Shown here: one piece after another, positions 20,160 to 31,866 of the stretch
Position numbering within the stretch: position 1 is the stretch's first letter
Layout: every line of letters starts with the position of its first letter
Source of the DNA: Chelydra serpentina
Lineage: Eukaryota > Chordata > Testudines > Chelydridae
Assembly: GCA_037349315.1 (NCBI GenBank)
Contig: JBAIAC010000131.1
Span: 1,054,001-1,118,000, forward strand
Length of the DNA stretch: 64,000 bases
Direction of reading: 5' to 3'
Position numbers and translations under genes: made by a program
The notes under the pieces: model-generated
Databases searched by the model: none
Told to the model about the DNA's origin: nothing
The model's input: only the letters and a program-made list of their open reading frames with translations

Positions 20160-21567
20160 AATATGGGCTTTCCAAAAAAGTTCCTGCTGAGGCAGCAACC
20201 ACTGGCGGTGTTGGCTGCTCCGATTCATATTTCGTTAATCTTTTAAAGAGTTCCTCAGCAGAAAGTTTTGTCAGCTGGTCTTCAGGCTCATATTTGGCTA
20301 GTCTCCGTGCCAACACTTTTTTCATGACCCTCATTTCCTCGGAGCTACCTCAAAACATGTATTTGTCCTGGTTCACCTGCTTTTTAAACTGTTGCGATTT
20401 CTCCCTATCTTTATTGCCATTGAAAGCAGCTACTCACTTTTTCACTGTTAAATTTGAATTGGCCATTTGCTGCAATTCATAGATTTGTTTTACTCTCCCC
20501 TCCAGATTTCTCAAGTTAGTCAGGCGGGTGTTTACATGGCCCATTGCCAGCCTTATACCAGGGTTCAATCCCTGTATGTATAATTCCTGCAATTCCAGGG
20601 TGTCATAGCTGACAATACCTCCTGTAACCACTCCCATACCTGCTAACCAAAATAATAACTTTTTCCTGAGGAAATATTTCTCAGGTCTTTCATCATTCTT
20701 TTGTTTTTCAGCATAAGCCCGACCAATCACATTTTCGTTAGGATAAAATATACGATAAATCTCCCTATATGCAATAACTTGACCGTTATCCTCATTAGTT
20801 AACACATCATGAGGAACATTTGCAAAATCATCAGGTGACATACATTCCCTTACCATAATAACAAAATCCTCATGAGTCAAATTCGGTGTTGCAGAAGCTT
20901 TGGTTAACCAGTCTAACAAATTTTCTTTATCACATTTCCCAAACTGTTTACCCAGGGCCCGCGCTTGTTCTGGGGTTAAGGCTTTACTCTCTCATTTTAC
21001 AGTCGGTGGTGGTTAGTACCTTCATACCGAGTCACTGATGTTACCACAGGGGCCAGAGGGATCGCCTGTTTAGGAGTCTCCCTGCTGTATCTGGGAGGAA
21101 GATCCTCAACTTCTGAGCCTGGGTCAGTGTCTGTGTCTGTGTCTTCCCCTTCTGCGTGGTGAGCAGCGAGGGGGTCACTACGGGTAGCTCTTTTTATTCC
21201 CTTTTCAAGCTGCAGTTCTTTCTGTAGCTTGCTAATGTGATGCTGACATTCTGCATGATTAACCTGGCAGTTTTTGTGCTTATGCACTTCTTTCATTAGC
21301 TGTCTGATTACAGCTTGGGCTTCTTGTAACTCTAAAGCCCTTACTTCAGCTACTTTCTCAGCAGCTGAGGCTCTTTCACTTATCTCCTTAATCTGGGTCT
21401 CCAATTGGGAGACTTGGAGAGTCAGTGATGTCCCTCTTAGACTTCTCCGCTAGCAGGTCTGTTAGCTGCTGCTGAGCTAATTGTTCTGCCTGTTGTTTTC
21501 CCTCTTGGGCTTGGGCTTTCTCCTTTTTCAGCAAGGCGACCTGCTGGTGAAGCTCCTTGCTTACCAT
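20160..21567 (-). pseudogene. ERV-1 gag, with coiled coil
   Basis: The start codon is at 21567 (minus). The first 60 residues are a Gln/Lys/Glu-rich helix (KELHQQVALLKKEKAQAQ), continued after a frame break by a clear coiled coil at 20997-21404 (EISERASAAEKVAEVRALEL). A capsid-like region follows at 20434-20919 with LELQELYIQGLNPGIRLAMG. Gag builds the virion core. Stops separate the pieces. Coiled coils in Gag occur in several retrovirus lineages, so this does not fix the genus. Confidence 0.7.
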
Positions 21568-22433
21568 GGCTAATCAATAAAAGAGGGCACTTCGCCGCTC
21601 ACTGTTTTTCGGGAGGGGCTTACACATGGAATCTCTCTCCCACTGTTAAATGTTTTCAGGAAGTCCACCCCGGTTATGGACCCCTGCTTCCAGGGATTAC
21701 GACCTTTCCCAAATAACTCGAGGCCATGATCCACTGAATTTTTATTGTGCTTGTTCTCCCATCCTCTCATGCTGAAAACTCGATCCATGCTGTACCTAAG
21801 AACTGCCTACCCTCAGTTCTCTAAAAAAAAAAATTCAGGGTCTGTACTTTAAAATCCAAAAGTAAAAAGGTGCCAGTACAAGACTACCGATGAAGATAGC
21901 TCCCCAGCTGTGGAGTGGCTCACAGCAGTCCTGAGTAGGCCTTACGGGCTATCGCCCCCCCCCTCCCTTGCTCTCCTGTCTGTGATGGGGTGCCAGACCA
22001 CCTTCATAAAAGAAGACGTCCTGCCAACAATATGGCCGATGTTTCCCCGTGACGGCACTCTTCTCCTGTCACTAGCCGATCCACAGGGGCTTGCAGAAGA
22101 TGGCTACCCGCTACCAGTCAGGGTCGGACTCACTATTGCCCGTTGCCCTGACTCCTGATAGCAGGATTTTCCTTATTCCCGAATAAAAATGGGAAAGAAG
22201 GTACAGTTAACTCCCACCCCTGCTCTGTCAAAAAATGGCCTCACAGGGAAACTGCATCCAGTCTTCCCCAGCCATCAGGTATGGAGACATGGTTCCTGGT
22301 GGACAACCGCCCACTCTCGATCCCATCCCAGGCCAATGGGCTGAGATTAATCACTGTATCGCAAATTAAAACAAAACACAGGACCTCTCAAAGAAAGGAA
22401 ACCCTAAAGAGAAGTCCTGCCGCGGTTGCCAAT
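21568..22433 (-). other. ERV-1 leader, with primer-binding site at 22414-22431
   Basis: This is the untranslated leader between the 5' LTR and gag. Adjacent to the LTR on the minus strand is an 18-mer, TGGCAACCGCGGCAGGAC, which starts with the TGG typical of primer-binding sites. I cannot match it to a specific tRNA. Open frames inside (for example 21570-21788 minus) overlap the gag start and have no known domain. Confidence 0.6.
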
Positions 22434-23178
22434 TGTTAGAGGGGAAAAGACTGAAAGGCAAAAGAGGAGTGTGTGATAAGACAAGAGACTCTTACGCTTT
22501 CTGTCTCCCTAGGTTCGGCCTCCCTGTCCAGCGTCTGTCATCTGGTAGGATCCCTCCCCCTGCAGAGAGGACCCCTCCCACATTGAATAATGAGGAGTCA
22601 ATTGGTAAAGGTAAAATCAAATAAAGTGTATTGAAGGGTTTATAACAAAGAGTGGGACAAGTAAGAAGGGGGAATAAACAGAAAAATTGTGCAATACAGT
22701 GATTACCCCAAATTCAACCCTATAAACAGATATGTAAAAACCTTCTTCCCAGATCAAAGTGACGGCAGGTGCTTGGGACCTCAATCCTTGGGCTAATGGT
22801 AAGCCTTTGGAGAGGAGCTCCAAGGAGTCCCTTGATGATCCTCCAGGATCACAGGGATGTAGATGATGTGTTCAGGAGAACAGATGACAAAGGTAAGTGT
22901 TGTATTGTATCTTCTTCTTCTCCCTTTCCTTGCAGGTGAGGAAGCTGTTGGAGGAAAATCCCTAGCCCTTCTATCACTAAGATGGATAGATGCCTGCAGA
23001 TAATACCCTGGCTGCCACTTAGATGGAGAGCCTATATTCGGGGAAGCTTTTATACACTTGCCTGGGAAACCCCTTAGAGAAGGTGGGAAGCCCCTTCTGG
23101 GAAACCCCATAGAAAAACTGGTTCTGACTCGAAGTTGTTTACAACTCCAGGAGAACTAAAATAGCGGGAAACTTAACA
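22434..23178 (-). repeat. ERV-1 5' LTR
   Basis: This 745 bp stretch is bounded by TGTTAG on the left and TTAACA on the right, and is followed on the gag side by a primer-binding-site-like 18-mer. On the minus strand a TATAAAAG box lies at 23047-23054, about 125 bp from the LTR's 5' edge. The 3' LTR is not in the window; the element is broken at 16208. Confidence 0.7.
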
Positions 23179-23209
23179 AAATTACATTTTGGAACCAACA
23201 TGGATTCCT

Positions 23210-23769
23210 GTAGTCACAGAACATATGAAAGCCTCACTGGTGAGGCCTCATTTGGAGTACTGTGTCCAGTTTTGGGCCCCACACTACAAGAAGGATGTGG
23301 ATAAATTGGAAAGAGACCAACGGAGGGCAACAAAAATGATTAGGGGGCTGGAGCACATGACTTATGAGGAGAGGCTGAGGGAACTGGGATTGTTTAGCCT
23401 GCAGAAGAGAAGAGTGAGGGGGGATTTGATAGCTGCTTTCAACTACCTAAAAGGGGGTTCCAAAGAGGATGGATCTAGACTGTTCTCAGTGGTAGAAGAT
23501 GACAGAACAAGGAGTAATGGTCTCAAGTTGCAGAGGGGGAGGTTTAGGTTGGCTATTAGGAAAAACTTTTTCACTAGTAGGGTGGTGAAGCACTGGAATG
23601 GGTTACCTAGGGAGGTGGTGGAATCTCCTTCCTTAGAGGTTTTTAAGGTCAGGTTTGACAAAGCCCTGGCTGGGATGATCTAGTTGGGGTTGGTCCTGCT
23701 TTGAGCAGGGGGTTAGACTAGATGACCTCCTGAGGTCCCTTCCAACCCTGAGATTCTATGATTCTATGA
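23210..23769 (+). mobile_element. CR1 3' fragment, plus strand
   Basis: It carries the RT C-terminal domain ([18 protein letters not shown], then [20 protein letters not shown] and [23 protein letters not shown] sequence), then the 3' UTR ending in ATTCTATGATTCTATG. The frame is open from 23189 to 23683. It is 5'-truncated and is the only plus-strand CR1 of this young type in the window. Confidence 0.9.
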
Positions 23770-23789
23770 AAGTGAACCCAACCTAACAG

Positions 23790-23935
23790 GTCCGGGCAGA
23801 TTCAAGTTGGAGGACGGGTGGAAAAGGGGGCAAGTGAGCAGCTGGGATGGGGAGGAAGGGGACAAGTGTGAGGTAGGGAAGGTGTGTGGGGGGCAGGTAG
23901 GTGGGGGTGTGGTTGGAGAGGGGGGTAGGTGAAAA
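23790..23935. repeat. G-rich purine tract
   Basis: Irregular GGGGACAAGTGTGAGGTAGGG and GGGGGGCAGGTAGGTGGGGG units resemble the array at 15660-16207. Confidence 0.6.
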
Positions 23936-24235
23936 CAGGTAACAGCCGTTAAGGGGAGGGAACAGTTTACTGGGAAGAAGCCAATGACTTTGAGGAGGAG
24001 GAGGAGGGACCGAATCCAATCTGGGGAGCAGGGCACAGATGGGTTGCCTAGAGACAGGAAGTGACTTCTCCAAAGGCACAGCTACTTAGTGGTGGTGTAG
24101 GAACATAAATCTTGATTCTCCATTGCTCTGGGCCATGTGCAGTCATTTACCCCAGAGCAAACAGTGTAAAAGCCACCCGAAGAGAATGGTAGCACTTTAC
24201 ACCTGCTTCCCTCTTGGGTAAAGGGCAAGGGCACA

Positions 24236-24365
24236 GAGTCTCCTGCTCTAACCCCCTAGACCCCACTCCCCTCCTAGAATCAGGGATAGAACCCAGGAGT
24301 CCTGACTCCCAGCCCCCTGCTCTAACACCCCTACCAGAACTGGGAATAGGACCTTGACTCTCTGT
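24236..24365. repeat. Short tandem block (AACCCAGGAGTCCTG family)
   Basis: GAACCCAGGAGTCCTGACTC, CAGCCCCCTGCTCTAACAC and a second partial unit match the block at 13535-13700. The family is unknown to me. Confidence 0.6.
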
Positions 24366-24879
24366 CCCACCTGCTCTGTTAGACTGTTTTTCCTTCTAGT
24401 TATGCAGTCAGTTTCCTAAATACAGGTTTGTTTTTTTCACAGAGCTTTTGGTGAATGATGAATGCCCAGTGATAAAAAGCAGTGCAAAAGTGCTGCGCGG
24501 AGACCCTCCTTGGTATCAGATAGTGAATTGGGTCTGCTGGCACCCACCCTACCCCGGAGTAGACTGGTATTTCCCCAAATCCTTTACTAGTGCTGCCTGT
24601 TGTGCAGATGAGCCAACTCTCTGAGCACCCCGTGGCTTCCTGGGAGTCACAAGTGTTCAGCACCTCTGCAAATCCTTCCACTAGCTATATCCTAATTTGT
24701 ACCAAACCTGGTATAAAGGTCATGTCAAATAACTAGACATTTGGCCAGACTGCAGCCTGTTTGGCCTTGTCTACACTACTCTCTTGGGGCCTGGTTTTCA
24801 AGTGGTGAGCTGAAGTCAATGAGAGCTGCAGGCCCTTAAAATTCCCTGCCATTGTTTTGACTGTTGCAGCTGCACCACC
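24366..24879. other. Unassigned DNA
   Basis: A minus-strand open frame at 24400-24681 shows no domain. TGGCCTTGTCTACACTACTC near 24761 is reminiscent of a MITE end, but the other end was not found. Confidence 0.35.
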
Positions 24880-25270
24880 GTACATAGGACTATCAAGGTC
24901 CTCCTGGGTCATGGAGTCCAGTCCCCTGCTGTTACCCTGTCATATCCCGTTTAAACTTATCAAGCTCCAGCTTCAAACTAGTTAGGTTGTTTGCCCCCAC
25001 TATTCCTATTGGGAGGCTGTTCCAGAACCTCTCTCTAAACCTCCCAGCACCGTGACAACCTCAGATCTGGGTTGTGCTAAGCCCAGGCACCTAGACCCCA
25101 CTAGGAGATAGATCTTTCAAAATCTGGCCCACTCCAGATGAGTAAACCACAGGAGGAAGGCCGAAAGGTCGGGTTAGAGTTAGAAACATTCTTCTCATTT
25201 CCATCCTAGATTTACTCCTGGCCAGTTTATCCTCTTTTATTCTTGTGTCAGCATTGTCCTGGACAGGGTT
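24880..25270 (-). mobile_element. Old, diverged CR1-type LINE fragment
   Basis: Segments such as AACTTATCAAGCTCCAGCTT, AAACTAGTTAGGTTGTTTGC, TTGGGAGGCTGTTCCAGAAC-like and GGCCAGTTTATCCTC correspond to the C-terminal RT region of an older CR1 lineage. It is much more diverged than the other CR1 copies here. The 3' end is to the left. Confidence 0.65.
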
Positions 25271-25370
25271 TGGGCATTTTAGTCACCATAAAATTCATCT
25301 AACCCAGTGGTTTTCAGGGATCCGCAGACTATGTCAAAGGGCTCCGTGAAAGGTTGTCATTCCCATAGAA

Positions 25371-26117
25371 CAGTGGTTCCCAAACTTTACAGCCTGTGAA
25401 GCACTTTCACTAAAATGTCAAGTCTTGTGAACCCCCTGCTAAAAATGAATAATTCCAGGGATTTTCTCCTTTACCCGAGTATAAATTAAAAAAGCAGTGA
25501 TCTTGAAAATATACAAGTTGTTTTTATGACATGCTTATTACACACTATTTATTATTAATTATTATTTATCATTACAGTATTTTTATTACATTATGAAAAC
25601 GGCAACACTCTTCCAAGATCTCACTTTTGTAGCTTGTATCACTTTGAATAAGCCTGTTATAAGACAAGGCTCCTATGTTTCATCAAGGAGTATCAGATGT
25701 AAAACAGCTTGAAGGTATTTAAGAAGCCAATTCAAAGAGTTCCTCCTACACAAGCATTCAGGTTTTGAGCCGTCCAGGCAAACAACACACATTAGAACAA
25801 AGCTTAAACGTGTTCTTCATAATAATTTTAAAAATAATACTAGCTGCCTATTAACTTGTTAAAACAGCAAAAAATATCCACTCCCTTTCCATTTCTTATA
25901 AGGAATCTTGAAGTTTAAATCTCCTCAATGTAATAGATATGATTGCTTTGATCTGCTTAGCTCTTGGAAGTCCAGGGGCTCTGGGCTGCTGGCCCCATGC
26001 TGCCTGGGGTCCCTGGGGACAGCTCTGTCCACCATTAGGGAATTTTTTTCCTGAGAACCCCCTGTAACATTTAGCAACCCCCCCAGGGGTTCACGAACCC
26101 CAGTTTGGGAACCACTG
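25371..26117. mobile_element. hAT MITE with perfect 8 bp target duplication
   Basis: This 747 bp, AT-rich element begins CAGTGGTTCCCAAACT and ends AGTTTGGGAACCACTG, which are perfect inverted repeats. It is flanked by CCATAGAA on both sides (25363-25370 and 26118-26125). The 8 bp duplication and CAG...CTG ends fit the hAT superfamily. No transposase is encoded. Confidence 0.92.
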
Positions 26118-26125
26118 CCATAGAA

Positions 26126-26270
26126 CCATGGTTTTCAACCTGTGGTCCATGGGAGTGGGGGGAGGTCAGCAGACTATGTCTATCATTTCCAAAGGGGGCT
26201 GCACCTCCATTCCAAAATTTTTAGGGGCCCTCAAATGAAAAAAGGTTGCAGACTGCTGATCTAACCTGCT
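26126..26270. repeat. Remnant of an older element hit by the hAT MITE
   Basis: GGTTTTCAACCTGTGGTCCATGG, GCAGACTATGTCTATCATTTCC and GGTTGCAGACTGCTGATC here resemble GGTTTTCAGGGATCCGCAGACTATGTC at 25310-25340 on the other side of the inserted MITE. The two flanks probably belong to one older hAT-like repeat. This is inference. Confidence 0.5.
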
Positions 26271-26865
26271 CTCAGCAAACCTATTATGATTACACTAGCA
26301 CCTGCATTGTACATAGTGCTACATTGTACAAACACCCAATGAGGGATAGCCCCTGTCGCAGAGCTAACAGTCTAGCTAGACAAAGAGTGAGAATGAAACA
26401 GAGGTACAGGAACTTGCCCACGGCTATACAGTAGATCTCTGGCAGAGCCAGGAATAGAAGCCAGGTCTCGAGGGTCCTAGTGCAGTGGTGTAACTACAGG
26501 TCCACATAAGATGCTGGTTAAAATACAAGCAGCAATCTGGGTCCTTTTTACACACTGCTGGAGCTGTGAGGGTGGGAAATTATACTGGACATAAAAATGT
26601 CCAGTATAGGCCTCACCTTGTTAAATCAAACCCAGTGTTACCTTCATGGCCTCCTGATATAGAGAGTGAAGTGCAGCCCAACCCTTCACCCTATTAAAGA
26701 TACAGGCAAGCTGAAGACATCTGCTAGTCATGTTCATTATGGACACCCTCAAGACCCAGTTGCCTTTAAAATAGTTTTAATATTTGGGGGAGTTTTTTGG
26801 TAAAAAAGCCATCAACCTAGGGCTGGATTAGAACTGCTGTTGTAGATATAGAAGGCTCTTCATCC
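26271..26865. other. Unassigned intergenic DNA
   Basis: No gene was seen. The phrase AGGTACAGGAACTTGCCCAC...GCAGAGCCAGGAATAGAA is typical of old dispersed amniote repeats, but the family is not assignable here. Confidence 0.35.
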
Positions 26866-27115
26866 TACTCCCTAAACTAACCAGTCATCTCTGACATGGT
26901 GCCAGATGCAGCCACTGCTCTAAAAGTGAAAGGCCTAGTGTCCCATTCCCTGCCTCCCAAGAGCCAGCCAGCCAGTGCTTCCCATGTGGGGCTGGATCAG
27001 AACCAGTGTCCTAGAGGTGAAAGGCCCTATATCCTATTCCTTGCCCCCCATAAGACAGCTGGTCCCCCACGTGTGAGACAATACTGAACTGATGCTCTAG
27101 AGGTGAAAAACTCTG
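26866..27115. repeat. Tandem-like repeat (AGGTGAAAGGCCC family)
   Basis: Three diverged units of roughly 75-80 bp carry GGATCAGAACCAGTGTCCTAG, AGGTGAAAGGCCC and CCCATTCCCTGCC-type blocks. The same unit occurs at 54080-54235. Origin unknown. Confidence 0.55.
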
Positions 27116-27714
27116 TCTCAGTCTCAGACCCTCAATCTATGCTGTATTTTCAATCATTCCTTTCTTCAGACTTATCATTTAAAACTCCTAGCTGTAGATG
27201 TTTATCTTAACCAGGTCTGTGAGCCCTCCTCCCCCTCAAATTGTTTACCTTCAGTGTGTTACCACAGTAACCCATCCAGATTTCCAGCAGCAGCTCTTCA
27301 GAGCTCATGCTAGCTCTTACCTTCCAGTGATCATTGCTGCCTAATGTAACGTGCACAAAGCCAGCTCTGCTCAGAGCTTCTGCTCCAATCCAATCTGCTG
27401 CGACAGTGAAATGACATCCCCTGTCAGGCAGCTGAACACTGGCTGAATTGGGAAGCACATCCACGGCATGCTCCCTGGGAGATGAAGCTGCGGGAAGATT
27501 TTATTCAGCAAGTGCAGAGAGTTTGATTAGGGATAAGGGAGCATGAAACAGAAGACAAGATGAAAGGGAGCAAAGATTAGGTCTGTAATACCAGCATCCA
27601 GGCATGGCCTGACTGCCTGCTGGTCCCCCTTGACATTCCCTGAGTCATCAGGGCCAGATGTAGATCTCCACTGTTGGCAGCTGTCTCCCCATGCCTGTCT
27701 GTCTCTCTGGCCAT
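27116..27714. other. Unassigned intergenic DNA
   Basis: Minus-strand open frames at 27207-27464 and 27527-27796 have no recognised domain. No repeat identified. Confidence 0.35.
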
Positions 27715-27830
27715 TGTTGTATGCAGAGTTGTTGTAGCCATATCTGTCCCAGGTCGCTTCCACCAACAGAAGTTGGTCCAATATTGCCTCACCCACCTTG
27801 TCTATCTAGCCATTCACGGTAACAAATCCC
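27715..27830. repeat. Dispersed repeat with TTGTTGTAGCCATAT and CACCCACCTTGTC
   Basis: This is the same repeat as at 53925-54055, which has TTGTTGTAGCTGTGTTGGTC and AAGGTGGGTGAAGTAAT. In this copy the two halves face each other differently (GTTGTTGTAGCC then CCAACAGAAGTTGGTCC), so it may be internally inverted. I recognise it as a widespread amniote repeat but do not name it. Confidence 0.5.
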
Positions 27831-28104
27831 TTTAGAGGTGAACACTCTGGTTTTTGGGGCATAAGAATATTGGGGCATCCTGGGCTTGGTTTTCAGAGCT
27901 GCAGAGCACCCACAACTCCTGCTGGCACCGTTAGGAGCTGAGGATGCTCAGCACCTCTGAAGATCGGGTTCTGAATTTCTAAAATGGGGCCACGAGTATT
28001 AGAGGTGCCTGGATTTGAACATGTGGTGGCTAGTGACAGCCAGGAGGGCCTGCACTGTGCAAGGTGGTGGCTCAGAGCCGCACAGCAGAGGCAGATCTAG
28101 AATC

Positions 28105-28370
28105 CAGGATATGTGTACACAGCAGTCAGGAGGCATGTGTTGGCATATCCAAGCTAGCTTTAATTGAGTTGGCTTGCTAAGAATAGCAGTGTAGTTGCAG
28201 CAGCATGGGCTAGCTGGCTGAGGACAATCCCACCTTGGCCCCTAGGTACATATGCAGGCAGCTAGCCCCATGCTGCTGGCCATGCTGCGGCAGTTACACT
28301 CCTATTTGTAGCAAGCTAGTTCGATCCAAGCTAGCTTGGGTATGCCTATGTGTGCTGTCCCAATTGCAGT
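28105..28370. repeat. Fold-back repeat with roughly 110 bp arms
   Basis: The left arm has GGCATATCCAAGCTAGCTTT, GCAGTGTAGTTGCAGCAGC and ATGGGCTAGCTGG. The right arm holds the reverse complements CAGCTAGCCCCATGCTGCTG, GCGGCAGTTACACTCC and AAGCTAGCTTGGGTATGCC. Such long imperfect arms indicate an old fold-back MITE. No clear target-site duplication was found. Confidence 0.65.
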
Positions 28371-28762
28371 GAAAATGTACCCGTAGTTCCTCCTGTTCCA
28401 GAAGCTCAGGCCCCTAGCACTTGGGTGAAAGGAGACTCTCCCCCAGTTCCTAGCAGTGCAGGGGCTAAGAAGCATGTCTGAATCATTCGAGTCTATCCAG
28501 TGAGGGCAGTGGTACACTCAGCAGTTTATTATAGAATTCATGACTGCCTGTCCTCCAAGGCATATGATGGCTCAGTCCCTTCATTGTCCACTAATAAGCT
28601 GTGCTGTTTCTAAAGCAGAAGCGGAAGGAGAAGAAGTGAGGGAGAGAGAAGTGAGGAGCTGCTGGTCTTGTGGCATTACCACCACGCAGCAATGAGCTGG
28701 CCATTGGGCGGGAGGGGAGGAGAGATGCTAGGCAGAAGGTAGATCACCAAACTGTATTTTTC
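28371..28762. other. Unassigned intergenic DNA
   Basis: No gene or recognised repeat. Short minus-strand frames carry no domain. Confidence 0.35.
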
Positions 28763-28849
28763 AATTCAGTAGGGCTTTATTGGCATGACAAGCTATATAC
28801 AGATTATTGCCAAAGTGTAAAAGGGAATGGCTGTCAAGTCTGTCTCTAA

Positions 28850-29145
28850 GGCTAGGTCTACACTACCCCCCCCTGTCGAACTAAGGTACGCAACTTCAGC
28901 TACGTGAATAACGTAGCTGAAGTCGAAGTACCTTAGTTCGAATGAAAAAGCACTTACCCGGGGTCCAGACGCGGCGCGCAGGCTCCCCCGTCGACTCCGC
29001 CTACTCCGTTCGTCGAGCTGGATTACCAGCGTCGACGACGGAGCACTTCCTGGTTCGATTTATCGCGTCTTGACAAGACGCGATAAATCGAACCCAGAAC
29101 ATCGATCGCGCGCCTCCGACGGGACGCGTAAGTATAGACCTACCC
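28850..29145. mobile_element. Harbinger-type MITE with two internal hairpins
   Basis: It is 296 bp long and begins GGCTAGGTCTACACT. It ends AGTATAGACCTACCC, an inverted repeat matching at 13 of 15 positions. It is flanked by TAA on both sides (28847-28849 and 29146-29148). The 3 bp TWA duplication fits PIF/Harbinger elements. Inside are two strong stem-loops, 28876-28941 and 29054-29092. CG dinucleotides are frequent. No protein is encoded. Confidence 0.8.
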
Positions 29146-29516
29146 TAAGAGGCAGATACCATCTACCCAGGAGAGGGCATCACATCGGGTTAGGGCTTTT
29201 ATCCTGTGTCCATTTGCCACTGCAGTTCAGTCCCGTGCTAGTGGAATGCTGCTCTAGTTTTGGGATGAAAAGTCTTTTGTGATTCCTGATAGTTTGAGGA
29301 AATTTCTCTGGTACTCCCTGTTATTACAGACACTGCAGTAGAAAGTCTCTCTGTCTCAGTCTCTCCTCCTGTGTCATGTTGGCTGCACTGTCACTTCTCT
29401 CTAGCTTGGAACCGTGTCTCCCAGTTTCCACATCTAGTTTATGGTCACTGATTCTGTATTTGTTGAGAATCAGCCTCAGCTTTGCATGTTTTACTGTAGT
29501 GAAATATCTGCTAGTG

Positions 29517-29902
29517 CAGGGGTGGGCAAACTTTTTGGCCCGAGGGCCACATCAGGGTTGCAAAACTGTATGGAGGGCTGAGTAGGGACCCCTGCTCCCT
29601 GTCCCCTGACTGCCCCGACCCCTATCCACACCTCTGCCCTCTGACAGGCCTCCCCGGGACTCCCATGCTTATCCAACCCCCCGGCCTCCTTACCACTCCA
29701 CTCAGAACAGCATGTCTGGCAGCCACGCAGCCCGGTAGGAGCGCACAGCCCAGCCCCCAAGAGTGCTGGTGGCGTGGCTCCGGGGGAGGGGGGACAGCAG
29801 GGGAGAGGGAGGAGCTAGCCTCCCCAGCGGGGAGCTCAGGACCCGGGCAGGACGGTCCCGTGGGCCGGATGTGACCCACGGGCCGTAGTTTGCCCACCCC
29901 TG
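29517..29902. mobile_element. hAT MITE with perfect 8 bp target duplication
   Basis: This 386 bp element has CAGGGGTGGGCAAACT at one end and AGTTTGCCCACCCCTG at the other, perfect inverted repeats. TGCTAGTG flanks it on both sides (29509-29516 and 29903-29910). The interior is GC-rich and non-coding. Confidence 0.93.
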
Positions 29903-30110
29903 TGCTAGTGTGATAGTCCTGTAACAGTCTAACTCATTGTTTTGGATCTCTCCAGTGGTGTTTTAAGTTTTGCTCTAGTCTTGGCTTTTTTCTGCTCTGG
30001 GTGGGGTAGTTGTTAATTAGCATTGAGAGTGATGATGTCTAGGTGTGGATCTTGCTTCCCTTTGGAATTAATTTAACCAATTCCAGCCACTTCTGAAGTA
30101 GAGCACGGCA

Positions 30111-30751
30111 GAGAGGAGTGGGGGGGAAAGGAAATTTTAGCTGAGGGTACTAGAGCAAATCCTGACTCTTACAAAAAGCAGCCCACAGGATCATTGCAAA
30201 GCAAACAAGACCTTACCTGGGCTCATAAATGTGGAGGGAGCAAACAACCTTCCTAGGATTTCAGTCCCTAGAGATTTCAGACCTGATACATAGATGATTA
30301 CGGGGAGGTTTACCTACACCTTGTGGGTGGTCTCCTATGCGAGACCTTAAATGCGGGGTGCTCTATGCTGGACCTGGACAAGATAGTACTTGACCTAATA
30401 GAGCTTTCCATCTCTCACTTCCCTGATTCTGTGACTAGGGCACATGCTCTGGAAATGCAGAACCTCAGGTGGGTCTGTTTGAGTGAGCAGATTGCTACAT
30501 TGCTCTGCGAGAGTCTAGCCTGCTGGTTTTTTAGCTGTGAATTCAAATTGAGGGAAATTCCAAAGCAACTTTTAAACATGATCGCAAAATGCTAAAGGGT
30601 AGGGATCGGCTGGCTCATGGTGGATGCGGGATGGAGATTGTCTCTTCCACCTCTGGGTCATGGGTGTAGAACTGGCGTGGGTCAATAGTGGCTGGAATTC
30701 ATACCTACCTGATGCCATTCGATTGCCCACTTGTGAAATAAATTCAGGCCC
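30111..30751. other. Unassigned intergenic DNA
   Basis: A 90-codon plus-strand frame (30323-30595) has no recognised domain and no flanking splice signals that convince me. Nothing else was identified. Confidence 0.35.
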
Positions 30752-31866
30752 TGTGACGTTGCGCTCCATATGATTTTATGAAAATATGTGAATAAGTGTG
30801 AATATAATGTAACTGGAATATACTTTATGCAAAAGGTCTTTCCTAAGGTATCATTGCAAAGTTTATAATCTACTGAGTGTGGTTATCCTATTTGTATAAA
30901 TGTATCATTCTTGTATCTGAAACTAGAAATATGAAATGTAACTATAAGGTCCTATTGTAATTATGCAAAGTGTGGACTATTAATGGTGGTTTGGAATCTT
31001 GATGGCTCCCATTAACCAGGACAACGGACTGTAAATGGCTCTGTTTACTTGCAAGCCTTCCTGTGAGTTAGGCTGGGAAGAACAAAGGCTTGGGGTCTCA
31101 CAGAACATGTGACCATGTCACCTGGTACTGGAATTCATCTTAAACCTGGGGCTTTTGCATTTAGAAGGAGGGGTGGGGACCCAGAGAGACAAAAGGCTGC
31201 AGTCATGAGAAATCCCCTAGCTACCATCAGAGCTGGAACAAGGACTGTACCAGGGGAAAGCATTGGGCCCAGACTAGAAAGGAGTCTAGTCTGTGAAAGA
31301 AGCTTATTGGAACATATCTGAGGGTGAGGTTTTATTTGTAATCAGTTTCTTAATGTATTAGGCTTAGACTTGCCTGTTTTGTTTCATTTTGCTTGGCAAT
31401 TTACTTTGTTCTGTCTGTTATTACTTGGAACCACTTAAATCCTACTTTTATACTTAATAAAATCACTTTTTGCTTATTACTGAACCCAGAGTAAGTGACT
31501 AATACCTGGGGGAGCAAACAGCGGTGCATATCTCTCTATCAGTGTTATAGAGGGCAGACAATTTATGAGTTTACCCTGTATAAGCTTTACACAGAGTAAA
31601 ACGGGTTTGTTTGGGCTTTTAACCCCATTGGAAACTGGGTACCTGGGTGCTAGAGACAGGAGCACTTTCTAAGCCGTTTTCAGTTAAATCTGCAGCTTTT
31701 GAGGGACATGGTTCAGACCTGGGTCTGTGTTTGCAGCAGGCTAGTGTGTCTGGCTCAACAAGACAGGCTACTGAAGTCCGAAGCTGGCAGGGAAAATGGG
31801 CTCAGAGGTAGTTTCAGCACATCAGGTCACAGTCCCAAGGGGGTTTCTGTGACCCAACCTGTCACA
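30752..31866 (+). mobile_element. Solo LTR (family B), 1.1 kb
   Basis: It starts TGTGACGTTGCGCTCC and ends ACCCAACCTGTCACA (TG...CA). AATAAA lies near 31456, so sense is plus. The flanks are GGCCC and GGCCA, a 4-5 bp target duplication. No internal retroviral sequence is attached, which indicates recombination between the two LTRs of a former provirus. I recognise the style as typical of reptile ERVs but cannot name the family. Confidence 0.8.

Larger units (their letters stand above)
28763..30110. repeat. Unclassified repeat split by two MITEs
   Basis: It starts TTCAGTAGGGCTTTATTGGC with ATGACAAGCTATATACAG and a later TTGCCAAAGTG, a pattern I associate with the 3' end of a LINE on the minus strand. 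Its pieces at 28763-28849, 29149-29508 and 29911-30110 read continuously once the Harbinger and hAT MITEs are set aside. Family not identified. Confidence 0.4.
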
